DNA from: Pseudomonas endophytica
Lineage (GTDB): Bacteria; Pseudomonadota; Gammaproteobacteria; Pseudomonadales; Pseudomonadaceae
Direction of reading: 5' to 3'
Length of the DNA stretch: 64,000 nucleotides
Assembly: GCF_001411475.1 (NCBI RefSeq)
Contig: NZ_LLWH01000001.1
Coordinates: forward strand, 124,001 to 188,000
Part shown: positions 39,263-46,807 of the stretch, one piece after another
Numbering within the stretch: the stretch's first letter is position 1
Layout of the letters: each line of letters begins with the position of its first letter
Translations under genes and position numbers: made by a program
Notes under the pieces: generated by a model
What the model saw: only the letters and a program-made list of their open reading frames with translations
Databases searched by the model: none
What the model was told of the DNA's origin: nothing

Positions 39263-40584
39263 ACCACGAGCTGACCGTCCTGATCGTTGAAGACGACCCT
39301 CATGTTCTGCTGGGGTGCCAACAGGCACTCGCACTGGAAGACATCCACAGCGAAGGCGTCAGCAGTGCCGAGCAAGCGCTGGCACTAGTCGGAGACAACT
39401 TTCCCGGCATCGTCATCAGTGACATTCGCTTACCGGGGATAGACGGCCTAGAACTACTTAAAAGGCTCAAGGCCCGTGATCGCAGCCTGCCGGTTGTGTT
39501 GATTACAGGGCACGGCGATATTTCTATTGCCGTCGGCGCAATGCGCGACGGAGCCTATGATTTCATGGAGAAACCGTTCTCACCGGAACGACTGGTCGAT
39601 GTGGCACGCAGAGCGCTGGAACAACGCAGCCTGGCCCGTGAAGTGTGGTCGCTGCGCCGGCAACTGGCCGAGCGCGATTCACTGGAAGGCCACATCATCG
39701 GGCGCTCGCCCGCTATGCAGCAATTGCGCGAACTGATCGCCAACGTCGCCGATACCTCTGCCAACGTGCTAATCGAAGGCGAAACTGGCACCGGTAAAGA
39801 GTTGGTTGCCCGTTGCCTGCACGATTTCAGTCGCCGTAAGTCTCAGCAGTTTGTGGCCCTTAACTGCGGAGGACTCCCGGAAAACCTATTTGAAAGCGAA
39901 ATCTTCGGCCACGAAGCCAATGCGTTTACCGGTGCTGGAAAACGCCGGATCGGCAAAATCGAACACGCCAACGGCGGCACGCTGTTTCTCGACGAAGTCG
40001 AAAGCATGCCGCTCAACCTGCAAATCAAGCTTCTGCGGGTGTTGCAAGAGCGAACGCTGGAGCGTTTGGGCTCCAACCAGAGCATTGACGTCGATTGCCG
40101 GGTGATCGCCGCGACCAAATCGGACCTCGATCAACTGGGCAAAACCGGCCAATTTCGCAGCGACCTGTATTACCGCTTAAACGTGGTCACCCTCGAATTA
40201 CCGCCACTGCGCGAGCGCCGCGAAGACATCCTGCAACTGTTTGAATATTTCTTGCAGCAATCGTCTCTGCGCTTCGACCGCACCCCACCTGAACTGGACA
40301 ACCAAACCCTGTCCAGCCTCATGAGCCACGACTGGCCAGGCAACGTGCGCGAACTGCGTAACGTGGCCGAGCGTTTTGCTTTGGGCCTGCCCGCCTTTAA
40401 AAAATCGGGCAACAGCACCTCACAGGGGCTGGGCTTTTCAGAGGCGGTCGAAGCCTTCGAGCGGACCTTGCTCAGCGACGCCTTGCAACGCAGTGGCGGC
40501 AACTTGACCCAAGCCAGCCAAGAACTGGGTATGGCCAAAACCACACTTTTTGACAAAGTTAAAAAATACGGGCTCGCGCACTGA
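39259..40584 (+). CDS. aauR: Sigma-54-dependent response regulator AauR
   Basis: A 441-residue DctD-type activator: receiver domain with phospho-acceptor Asp55 (VISDIRLPGIDG), AAA+ domain with Walker A GETGTGKE (about residue 174) and Walker B GGTLFLDEVES, and a Fis-type helix-turn-helix at the end (GGNLTQASQELGMAKTTLFDKVKKYG). The sigma-54 contact loop reads NAFTGA instead of GAFTGA, which may be a lineage variant. It should activate aatJQMP through TTCGG-N4-CCGAA sites. Its stop overlaps glpM by one base. Confidence 0.94.
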   Translation: MNHELTVLIVEDDPHVLLGCQQALALEDIHSEGVSSAEQALALVGDNFPGIVISDIRLPGIDGLELLKRLKARDRSLPVVLITGHGDISIAVGAMRDGAYDFMEKPFSPERLVDVARRALEQRSLAREVWSLRRQLAERDSLEGHIIGRSPAMQQLRELIANVADTSANVLIEGETGTGKELVARCLHDFSRRKSQQFVALNCGGLPENLFESEIFGHEANAFTGAGKRRIGKIEHANGGTLFLDEVESMPLNLQIKLLRVLQERTLERLGSNQSIDVDCRVIAATKSDLDQLGKTGQFRSDLYYRLNVVTLELPPLRERREDILQLFEYFLQQSSLRFDRTPPELDNQTLSSLMSHDWPGNVRELRNVAERFALGLPAFKKSGNSTSQGLGFSEAVEAFERTLLSDALQRSGGNLTQASQELGMAKTTLFDKVKKYGLAH

Positions 40585-40919
40585 TGGACTTGATTCTAAA
40601 AGCCGCCTTAGGCGCTGGCGTGGTCATCATCTTGGCGATGCTGGCAAAAACCAAAAACTACTACATTGCAGGGCTTGTCCCGCTGTTCCCGACCTTTGCC
40701 TTGATCGCGCATTACATCGTCGGCAAAGGTCGAACCCTAGACGACCTGAAGACCACGATTGTGTTCGGCATGTGGTCGATCATTCCGTATTTCGTGTACT
40801 TGGCAGCGTTGTACCTGCTGGTGGACAGGCTGCGACTTGAAGCGTCGCTGGCCTTGGCCGCGGTGGCCTGGTTGATAGCCGCCACTGTGCTGGTCAGCGT
40901 GTGGGTGCGCTTGCACTGA
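40584..40919 (+). CDS. glpM: GlpM family membrane protein
   Basis: A 111-residue inner-membrane protein with four predicted helices. The segment NYYIAGLVPLFPTFALIAHY is a near match in memory to GlpM of P. aeruginosa, which was described as affecting alginate production. In P. aeruginosa it follows glpD; here six genes of the aat-aau block lie between glpD and glpM. ATG starts in the aauR stop (TGATG), so it could be translated with the regulator genes. Confidence 0.85.
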   Translation: MDLILKAALGAGVVIILAMLAKTKNYYIAGLVPLFPTFALIAHYIVGKGRTLDDLKTTIVFGMWSIIPYFVYLAALYLLVDRLRLEASLALAAVAWLIAATVLVSVWVRLH

Positions 40920-40920
40920 T

Positions 40921-40949
40921 CGCAGGCTGCGATCTTTTGATCTTTCAAA
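40921..40949. repeat. Half copy of the dispersed repeat
   Basis: CGCAGGCTGCGATCTTTTGATCTTTC corresponds to the inner left half of the other copies; the outer arm and the right half are missing. It stands between glpM and a sigma-54 promoter. Confidence 0.6.
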
Positions 40950-40957
40950 ACACAAAC

Positions 40958-40973
40958 AGGCACAGCCCTTGCA
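40958..40973 (+). promoter_or_regulatory. Sigma-54 promoter of the arginase-like/SMR operon
   Basis: AGGCACAGCCCTTGCA has GG and GC exactly 12 bp apart and keeps GCAC and TTGCA of the consensus TGGCAC-N5-TTGCA. It ends 60 bp before the first gene. The activator is not known from sequence; the NtrC-type regulator encoded at 49692 is a candidate. Confidence 0.7.
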
Positions 40974-41033
40974 TTTACCCTTAAAAGCCCGCCCGGCCTA
41001 GCTCGGCGGCGGTTGAAAGGGGTAAATACCACG

Positions 41034-41954
41034 TTGAACATTCTCGATCTCGATCACAGCCTCACCGCGCAGGCGCCTGTTGCGCAGCGCTTGGCCGATG
41101 GCCGCGCAACGCGTCTCGACTTACTGGCCTTAGGCCCAAAATTGCGGCTTTGGTCAACCGAGCGCAATTACCAACGCTTCGTTAAACACCTGCAACAACG
41201 CCCAAAACCCTCTGCACACAGCCCGGAAATCTTCTTTGTCGGCTCTGGTGATTATCACCACCTGACGCCAGCGCTGCTGTCTGGGCTGAGCGAGCCAGTG
41301 ACGCTGATCCACTTCGACAACCACCCTGACTGGGTCCGTTTTGCACCCCGTCGTCATTGCGGATCGTGGGTCAATCGTGCGCTGCAACTGCCTTTTGTCC
41401 AACGCGTCATCACCCTTGGCCCGTGCAGTGACGATCTGCAAAGCCCGCAGTTTAAAGGCGCTAACCTCAGGGCCTTGAGCCGAGGCACGTTGCAGCTTTT
41501 TCCTTGGCAGCATGCGCCCAGCAAAGTCTGGGGGCGGATTGGTGATGGCGCAGGCCACCAACAGCGTGAAAACCTTTTGCATTGGCGCAACCTGGCCGAT
41601 CAAGACTGGCCCGCCTTTATTGACCAACTGATTCAGAGCCTGCCGACCACGGCGGTGTGGATCACTATCGACAAAGACGTGCTTGCCAGTGAAGACGCGG
41701 CGACCAACTGGGATCAAGGCGGCATGCGTCTGACTCATTTATTGCACGCCCTCCGCGCCCTGGCCTCCAACAAGCGCGTCGTGGGCATAGATGTGTGCGG
41801 TGAGTTTGCTAAAGCCCCGCACAGTCATGTGCTCAAACGCTGGGAGGCTAAGTCTGACCAACCGCCCTTAGACCGCTGGAGCGAAACCGACCTCTTACGC
41901 AACGCAACCACTAATGAGGCGCTGATGTCGCTTTTTGAGGAGTTATTTGCATGA
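41034..41954 (+). CDS. Arginase/agmatinase-fold (ureohydrolase superfamily) protein
   Basis: A 306-residue protein with a degenerate but complete ureohydrolase metal site: FVGSGDYHHLTP supplies the first His, IHFDNHPDW the D-x-H-x-D ligands (about residues 93-99) and WITIDKDVL and GIDVCGEF later acidic positions. The usual guanidino-specific loops are not recognisable, so arginine need not be the substrate. The start is uncertain: no ATG is available, TTG 41034 gives LNILDLDHS, TTG 41013 adds seven residues. It is coupled by a 4-bp overlap to an SMR-type transporter pair, hinting at an amine or guanidino compound as substrate or product. Confidence 0.75.
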   Translation: MNILDLDHSLTAQAPVAQRLADGRATRLDLLALGPKLRLWSTERNYQRFVKHLQQRPKPSAHSPEIFFVGSGDYHHLTPALLSGLSEPVTLIHFDNHPDWVRFAPRRHCGSWVNRALQLPFVQRVITLGPCSDDLQSPQFKGANLRALSRGTLQLFPWQHAPSKVWGRIGDGAGHQQRENLLHWRNLADQDWPAFIDQLIQSLPTTAVWITIDKDVLASEDAATNWDQGGMRLTHLLHALRALASNKRVVGIDVCGEFAKAPHSHVLKRWEAKSDQPPLDRWSETDLLRNATTNEALMSLFEELFA

Positions 41955-42325
41955 CGTTCATAGTGGTTGTGTTGGTGGCGTTTTCTATCGTGCTCGATGT
42001 GATCGGGCAACTGTGTTTCAAGATCGGCCTCGACCGCTTGCCTGAGCTTGAGGGCGGTTTTCGGCTGAATGCTTTTTGGCTGCAAGTGTTTAACGCGCCC
42101 ATGCTCTGGGCCGGGGTCGGCGCTTACGTCATCGAGTTTTTTGTCTGGCTGCAAGCCTTGTCACGCGCACCGCTGAGCCTGTTATTTCCTGCCGCAGCGC
42201 TGGCGTATTGCGGCGTGGTATTCGCCGGTAAGGTGTTACTCGGCGAGTACGTCAGCCGTCGGCGCTGGATGGGAACATTGGTCATCACCCTTGGCGTGAT
42301 GCTGGTCTGCTTCGCCGCCGCTTAA
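41951..42325 (+). CDS. Small DMT/SMR-type membrane transporter subunit 1
   Basis: A 124-residue protein with four hydrophobic helices (TFIVVVLVAFSIVLDVIGQ, MLWAGVGAYVIEFFVWLQAL, PLSLLFPAAALAYCGVVFA, WMGTLVITLGVMLVCFA). The end of helix 3 and LGEYVSRRRWMGTLVI follow the EmrE/EamA half-transporter pattern. The conserved Glu expected in helix 1 of EmrE is not obvious; an acidic residue (D) lies in the first helix instead. It overlaps the arginase-like gene by 4 bp and is followed 11 bp later by a second such gene, so a heterodimer is likely. Confidence 0.8.
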   Translation: MTFIVVVLVAFSIVLDVIGQLCFKIGLDRLPELEGGFRLNAFWLQVFNAPMLWAGVGAYVIEFFVWLQALSRAPLSLLFPAAALAYCGVVFAGKVLLGEYVSRRRWMGTLVITLGVMLVCFAAA

Positions 42326-42336
42326 GGAGCCTAGTC

Positions 42337-42756
42337 ATGGAAAAAACTCAACCGATAAACACACACTCTAACGGCTGGTTACACGGCCGATTAGGCACCG
42401 TGGTGCTGTGGGCGCTGCTGATCACCCTTGAAAGCAGCGGGCAGATCGCCACCAAACTAGGCGGCGACCAACTGGGGGAGATGGCTTTTAGCTTGCATTG
42501 GCTGCAAGCCGTAATGAGCGACACCGGCGTTTGGGTGGCGATTGCGTGCTACATCGGCGCTTTTTTTGTGTGGATGCTGATTCTTCGGCGCAGCAGCTTA
42601 TCGCTAGCATTTCCACTGAGTTCGTTGGTATTTGTCGGTGTTTTGCTGGGGTCGTGGCTGGGCCTGGGAGAACATATCAGCCTGCTGCACTGGGCAGGGG
42701 TGGCCGTGATTATTGTCGGGATTGCATTGCTGGCTGAGGGTGAGCCGGAGCATTGA
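42337..42756 (+). CDS. Small DMT/SMR-type membrane transporter subunit 2
   Basis: A 139-residue protein with a 20-residue polar N-terminus followed by four helices. Helix 1 contains a Glu (VVLWALLITLESSGQIATK), matching the EmrE position, and later segments are WVAIACYIGAFFVWMLILR, LAFPLSSLVFVGVLLG and WAGVAVIIVGIALLAEGE. The pairing of a Glu-containing and an Asp-containing half suggests an asymmetric heterodimer such as MdtIJ, which exports polyamines. Substrate unknown. Confidence 0.8.
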   Translation: MEKTQPINTHSNGWLHGRLGTVVLWALLITLESSGQIATKLGGDQLGEMAFSLHWLQAVMSDTGVWVAIACYIGAFFVWMLILRRSSLSLAFPLSSLVFVGVLLGSWLGLGEHISLLHWAGVAVIIVGIALLAEGEPEH

Positions 42757-42770
42757 CCACGGCATGACGG

Positions 42771-42859
42771 TGTAGGAGTAGCGGGTCGACGCCCGACTGC
42801 TAGCGATCTTTTGATCTTTTGATCTTTTAAAAGATCGCAGCCTGCGGCGGCTCCTACAG
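42771..42859. repeat. Dispersed palindromic repeat, copy 6 with expanded core
   Basis: TGTAGGAGTAGCGGGTCGACGC ... GCAGCCTGCGGCGGCTCCTACAG, with the central GATCTTTT present three times in tandem before AAAAGATCGC. It lies between the SMR pair and the convergent mipA-like gene. Confidence 0.85.
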
Positions 42860-42862
42860 AAG

Positions 42863-43621
42863 TTAGAACTTATAACTCACCGCCGTCTGCACGGTGCCTT
42901 GATTCACATCGCCCAGTTCTTGAACGATGCTGCTGTGCGCGGCAGAACCTACCAAATGTATCCAACTGGCACTGGCCACCAGCGACCAATGCTGCGCCAG
43001 CGGAATTTCAACGTTTTGGGTCAAGGTCACGTTCTGAAAACCGCCGCTCGCGTTGTAGGGTGAGAGGCCCGAAGCCTGAGCCTCACCAGCGTTCACACCA
43101 AAGAATGTCGAGGTTTGGCGGCCATCGGCAAAGTGAGCTGACAATTGGCTGCTGCCAATTACCCCGCCCCCCAGCGGATACCCTAACTCCCCGCCCACCT
43201 GCCCCAATACGCCGCCCTGCCCACCGGCACCGCCCACCGCTTGACCAACTTGCGCGTATACCCGCCAGAAGTCCGCCGGGCTGTACTGCACAAAGCCGCC
43301 GAGTTGCGCCATGTCGGGCACATCGCGTAAACCTCGCAGCGAACCATTGGCCGTGCGGCCCGGCAAATAGTTGATAAACGGCCCGGCACTCCAGCCTTGG
43401 GTGTTGAGCGCACTCCACGTTAAGCCATCGTCAGTGTCCAAACTGAACTCGCCCCAATCCACATCGAAATAAGGCAGCGGCACGGTCTGGTAACGGCTGC
43501 CACTTGGGTCGTAGGGCTGATACCCCACCCCTGCTCCCACTTCGCCACTCGGGCCATCGCCCGCATGCGCGCCCGCGCTCAGCAAGGTGAGCAGTAAAAA
43601 AGCTGACAAGGAGGTTTTCAT
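42863..43621 (-). CDS. MipA/OmpV family outer membrane protein
   Basis: A 252-residue outer-membrane beta-barrel protein. A signal peptide (MKTSLSAFLLLTLLSAGAHA) is followed by alternating strands with MipA/OmpV features (GVGYQPYDPSGSRYQTVPLP, FSLDTDDGL, STFFGVNAGEAQASGL) and a C-terminal Phe (AVSYKF), as barrel insertion requires. The frame extends 20 residues upstream, but ATG 43621 has GGAG eight bases before it. It is on the opposite strand to its neighbours and separates the two sigma-54 gene groups. Confidence 0.88.
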   Translation of the reverse strand: MKTSLSAFLLLTLLSAGAHAGDGPSGEVGAGVGYQPYDPSGSRYQTVPLPYFDVDWGEFSLDTDDGLTWSALNTQGWSAGPFINYLPGRTANGSLRGLRDVPDMAQLGGFVQYSPADFWRVYAQVGQAVGGAGGQGGVLGQVGGELGYPLGGGVIGSSQLSAHFADGRQTSTFFGVNAGEAQASGLSPYNASGGFQNVTLTQNVEIPLAQHWSLVASASWIHLVGSAAHSSIVQELGDVNQGTVQTAVSYKF

Positions 43622-43693
43622 CTTGGTGACTCCAAACACGTTCATGCGCGCATCAATTGCTTTTTTGGTCGAGCGACGCAAGCACTCATGTTG

Positions 43694-43720
43694 TTTGTAG
43701 CAAGCTACAAAAATTGTAGC
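43694..43720 (+). promoter_or_regulatory. Palindromic upstream activator site for the phosphatase-aminotransferase operon
   Basis: TTTGTAGC-AA-GCTACAAA (43694-43711) is an inverted repeat with 8-bp perfect arms, followed by a third half-site TTGTAGC (43714-43720). It lies 63-90 bp upstream of the -24/-12 promoter, the distance usual for NtrC-type enhancers. It also lies upstream of the divergent mipA-like gene. Confidence 0.6.
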
Positions 43721-43782
43721 TCCATGCGACCAGTTTCCACGTTTGCGTCTGCAAAGCCCACGCCCGCAGGGCTTTGGCGAGT

Positions 43783-43798
43783 TGGCATAGTCAGTGCA
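43783..43798 (+). promoter_or_regulatory. Sigma-54 promoter of the phosphatase-aminotransferase operon
   Basis: TGGCATAGTCAGTGCA has GG and GC exactly 12 bp apart and conserved TGGCA and TGCA cores. It ends 48 bp before the HAD phosphatase start. The operon ends with an NtrC-type activator carrying an intact GAFTGA, so autoregulation is plausible. Confidence 0.75.
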
Positions 43799-43846
43799 AT
43801 CCCCTGTTTATGCGCAAGTGCGCTTCTCCTCAACAGGACAAAGCAG

Positions 43847-44542
43847 ATGATGCAATGGCATATCGTGTGTGACTTCGACGGGACCATCACCCGTACCGAC
43901 GTCATCGACAACATTCTTCAACGCTTCGCCGACCCGCATTGGGAAACGATCGAAGCGCAGTGGCTGCAAGGTGAAATAGGCTCGCGTGAATGCTTGAGCC
44001 GCCAGCTGTCGCTGGTAAAAGCCTCACCCGCCCAATTGTTGGCTTATTTCGACACGGTGCAGATTGACCCCGACTTCCCGGACTTTGTTGATCACGTCAT
44101 CGGCCTCGGCGCCACCCTTGAAGTGGTCAGCGACGGCATCGAACAGGGCATCGCGCGCATTCTGGCGCGTCACTATGTGAGCCTGTTGCCGATCCTCGCC
44201 AACCGCCTGCGCCAAGTCGATCAGAACAGCTGGCGCATCGACTTCCCGTACGCCAGCGACGCCTGCCGTGCCGCTTCGGGCAATTGCAAATGCAAGTCCA
44301 CCCCTAGCGGCAAACGTGTGCTGGTGATTGGCGATGGCCGCTCCGACATGTGCGTTGCCTCAAGCGCCGACTTTGTATTTGCCAAAGACAGCCTGGCCAC
44401 TCATTGCGAACGCAACGGCATCCCGTATGCGCGCTTCGACTCTTTCGCTGAACTCCCAGCCTTGCTTGGCAAATTGCCGAGCAACGCCGTTAACGCCCCT
44501 CTTTACTCTCGTGACCAGCAGGAACTCTTCAATCATGTCTGA
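43847..44542 (+). CDS. MtnX-like HAD-IB family phosphatase
   Basis: A 231-residue phosphoserine-phosphatase-type HAD protein. The nucleophile and acid are D9 and D11 in VCDFDGTIT, motif II is in EVVSDGIEQG, and motif IV is GDGRSDMCVASSADFVFAK. A Cys pair motif GNCKCKS occurs before it. It resembles MtnX (methylthiopentenyl phosphate phosphatase) and phosphoserine phosphatases, but no methionine salvage gene is near. The frame reaches up to 43688, across the sigma-54 promoter; ATG 43847 (ATGATG) has ACAGGAC upstream. It overlaps the aminotransferase start by 8 bp. Confidence 0.85.
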   Translation: MMQWHIVCDFDGTITRTDVIDNILQRFADPHWETIEAQWLQGEIGSRECLSRQLSLVKASPAQLLAYFDTVQIDPDFPDFVDHVIGLGATLEVVSDGIEQGIARILARHYVSLLPILANRLRQVDQNSWRIDFPYASDACRAASGNCKCKSTPSGKRVLVIGDGRSDMCVASSADFVFAKDSLATHCERNGIPYARFDSFAELPALLGKLPSNAVNAPLYSRDQQELFNHV

Positions 44543-45929
44543 TATCCGAATCGCTAGCGCTGAAGACCAGATTCTTCTAGATAAAGAAGCCAAATACTGC
44601 TCGTACGGTGACACCGTTCACTACATCGAACCTCCACGCATTTTTAGCCGTTGCGAAGGCTCTTACGTATGGGACACCGAAGGCCAGGCTTACCTTGATT
44701 TGCAAATGTGGTATTCGGCGGTGAATTTCGGTTACGCCAACCCACGCCTGAACAACGCGTTGATTCAACAGATCGACACCCTGCCGCAGATCGCCAGCCA
44801 ATACCTGCACAAAGGCAAGATCGAGCTGTCGGAGCGTATTGCGGTCGACGCCAAGAATAAGTTTGGCCTCGACGGCCGTGTTCACTTCAACGTCGGCGGC
44901 TCGCAGTCCATAGAAGACTCATTAAAAGTGGTACGTAACGCCAGTAACGGTAAGAGCCTGATGTTCGCGTTTGAAGGCGGCTATCACGGTCGGACCTTGG
45001 GCGCATCCTCAATCACCTCAAGCTACCGCTACCGTCGTCGTTATGGCCACTTTGGTGAACGCGCCAACTTTATCCCGTTTCCCTACCACTTCCGCGGCCC
45101 TAAAGGCATGAGCAAGGAAGAGTACGGCAGCCACTGTGTGCAGCAATTCGCGCGTTTATTTGAAACCGAATACAACGGTGTGTGGGACCCCAAAGTGGGC
45201 CAAAGCGAATACGCCGCGTTTTACGTCGAGCCGATCCAAGGCACGGGTGGTTACGTTATTCCACCGATGAACTTTTACCGCGAACTTAAGCAAGTGCTGG
45301 ATCAGCACGGCATTTTGATGGTGGTCGACGAAATCCAAATGGGCTTTTGGCGTACCGGTAAGCTGTGGTCGATTGAACACTTCGACGTTAAACCTGACGT
45401 AATCGTATTCGGTAAGGCATTAACCAACGGCCTCAACCCGCTAGGCGGCATCTGGGCCCGTGAAGAACTGATTAACCCTAAAGTGTTCCCGCCGGGCTCG
45501 ACACACTCCACGTTCGCCTCCAACCCGCTGGGCACCGCGGTCGGCTTGGAAATGTTCAAGATGACCAGCGAAATCGACTACGGCGCCATGGTCATGGAAA
45601 AGGGCAGATACTTCCTCGCCGGTCTGCAAGAGCTGCAAAAGCGTTACCCGATCATTGGCGACGTCGACGGTCTGGGCCTCGCCCTGCGCTGCGAAATCTG
45701 CGCCGCTGACGGCTTTACGCCAGACAAAGCCACCCTGGACTTCATGGTTGAAGAAGGCATGAAGGGTGACATTGAAATCGACGGCAAGCGTTTGGGACTG
45801 ATTCTGGACGTGGGCGGCTACTACAAAAACGTCATCACCTTGGCGCCGTCGCTGGAAATAAGCTATGCGCAAATCGACTTGGGCTTGGCCCTGCTCGACC
45901 GACTGCTGCACCGGGCGATGAAACGGTGA
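44535..45929 (+). CDS. Class III PLP-dependent aminotransferase
   Basis: A 464-residue aminotransferase. The PLP Lys is K294 in FGKALTNGLNPLGG; the cofactor Asp is in VVDEIQMGFWRTG, and GGYHGRTLGASS is the phosphate-binding stretch. It belongs to the ornithine/4-aminobutyrate/diamine group that transfers to or from omega-amino or amino-aldehyde substrates. ATG 44535 is chosen because it follows the family start MSDIRIASAEDQ; a longer frame from 44328 runs through the phosphatase gene. Between phosphatase and hydrolase in one operon, its likely job is to make or remove an amine on a small metabolite; the substrate is unknown. Confidence 0.88.
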   Translation: MSDIRIASAEDQILLDKEAKYCSYGDTVHYIEPPRIFSRCEGSYVWDTEGQAYLDLQMWYSAVNFGYANPRLNNALIQQIDTLPQIASQYLHKGKIELSERIAVDAKNKFGLDGRVHFNVGGSQSIEDSLKVVRNASNGKSLMFAFEGGYHGRTLGASSITSSYRYRRRYGHFGERANFIPFPYHFRGPKGMSKEEYGSHCVQQFARLFETEYNGVWDPKVGQSEYAAFYVEPIQGTGGYVIPPMNFYRELKQVLDQHGILMVVDEIQMGFWRTGKLWSIEHFDVKPDVIVFGKALTNGLNPLGGIWAREELINPKVFPPGSTHSTFASNPLGTAVGLEMFKMTSEIDYGAMVMEKGRYFLAGLQELQKRYPIIGDVDGLGLALRCEICAADGFTPDKATLDFMVEEGMKGDIEIDGKRLGLILDVGGYYKNVITLAPSLEISYAQIDLGLALLDRLLHRAMKR

Positions 45930-46792
45930 TCGCGTCAGAGATCGACTTGGGCGAAGGCGACGCCGGTTTCGTTCTCGGCACAGGCGAGGTCGGGGTCTTA
46001 TTGATCCACGGCCTCACCGGCACCCCGACGGAACTTCGTCGGGTCGCTCAGGGCTTGGCCAAAGACGGAACCTGCACAGTCTACGTGCCGACCTTGGCCG
46101 GGCACTGCGGTGACAACAGCGACCTGCAAGCCACGGGCTGGCAAGACTGGTACGAAGGGGTGCGCAAAACCTTTGTCGAGATTCGCCGGCGTCACCAACA
46201 GGTGTTTGTCGGCGGTTTGTCGATGGGGGCGGTGATGTCGATGTACGTCGCTAGCGAACACCCAAGCCAAGTCGCCGGTTTGCTGATGTACTCCACCACC
46301 TTGCGCTACGACGGTTGGAGCATCAACAAACTGGCGTTCCTGACTCCGTTACTGATGGCGATACCCGGCGGTGTGCACTTGTGCAGCTTTGAAGAAAAAC
46401 CGCCCTACGGCATCAAAAACGAACGCTTGAGGGCGATTGTCGAACGGCAGATGAAAGCGGGCGAAAGCAGCAATGCCGGGTTGTTAACCATGGAGGGCGT
46501 GACTGTTCGCGAACTGCATCGGATGAACGCGGTGGTGAAAAAACGCATGCCGTCGATCAACACACCCGCGCTGGTGGTGCACTCCCTTGAAGACGACATC
46601 ACTAGTCGCTGGAACGCCGACTATGTTGAGCGCCACCTCGGTGGCCCGGTGACCAAAGTGTTCCTCGACAACTGCTACCACATGATCACCGTCGACCTGC
46701 AATACCGCCGGGTGATCGACTTAAGCGTCGCCTTTATCAAAAAGAACAGCCCAGCGTCACAGCCACCGATTGAGTATTTGCAACAAGCCTGA
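45926..46792 (+). CDS. Alpha/beta-fold hydrolase (Est30-like carboxylesterase)
   Basis: A 288-residue serine hydrolase. The oxyanion motif is LLIHGLTGTPTELR, the nucleophile is S99 in VGGLSMGAVMS, and the acid and base are in SLEDDITSRW and NCYHMITVD. The pattern matches the thermostable carboxylesterase Est30/monoglyceride lipase group. It starts with GTG overlapping the aminotransferase stop (GTGA), so expression is coupled. An ester or thioester intermediate is implied in the pathway, but this is inference. Confidence 0.87.
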   Translation: MIASEIDLGEGDAGFVLGTGEVGVLLIHGLTGTPTELRRVAQGLAKDGTCTVYVPTLAGHCGDNSDLQATGWQDWYEGVRKTFVEIRRRHQQVFVGGLSMGAVMSMYVASEHPSQVAGLLMYSTTLRYDGWSINKLAFLTPLLMAIPGGVHLCSFEEKPPYGIKNERLRAIVERQMKAGESSNAGLLTMEGVTVRELHRMNAVVKKRMPSINTPALVVHSLEDDITSRWNADYVERHLGGPVTKVFLDNCYHMITVDLQYRRVIDLSVAFIKKNSPASQPPIEYLQQA

Positions 46793-46807
46793 CCCCAAGG
46801 ATGCCTC

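Noticed and set aside
45441-45911. 156-codon minus-strand frame in the aminotransferase gene
   Set aside because: Antisense shadow; the plus-strand protein has the PLP Lys and other class III motifs.
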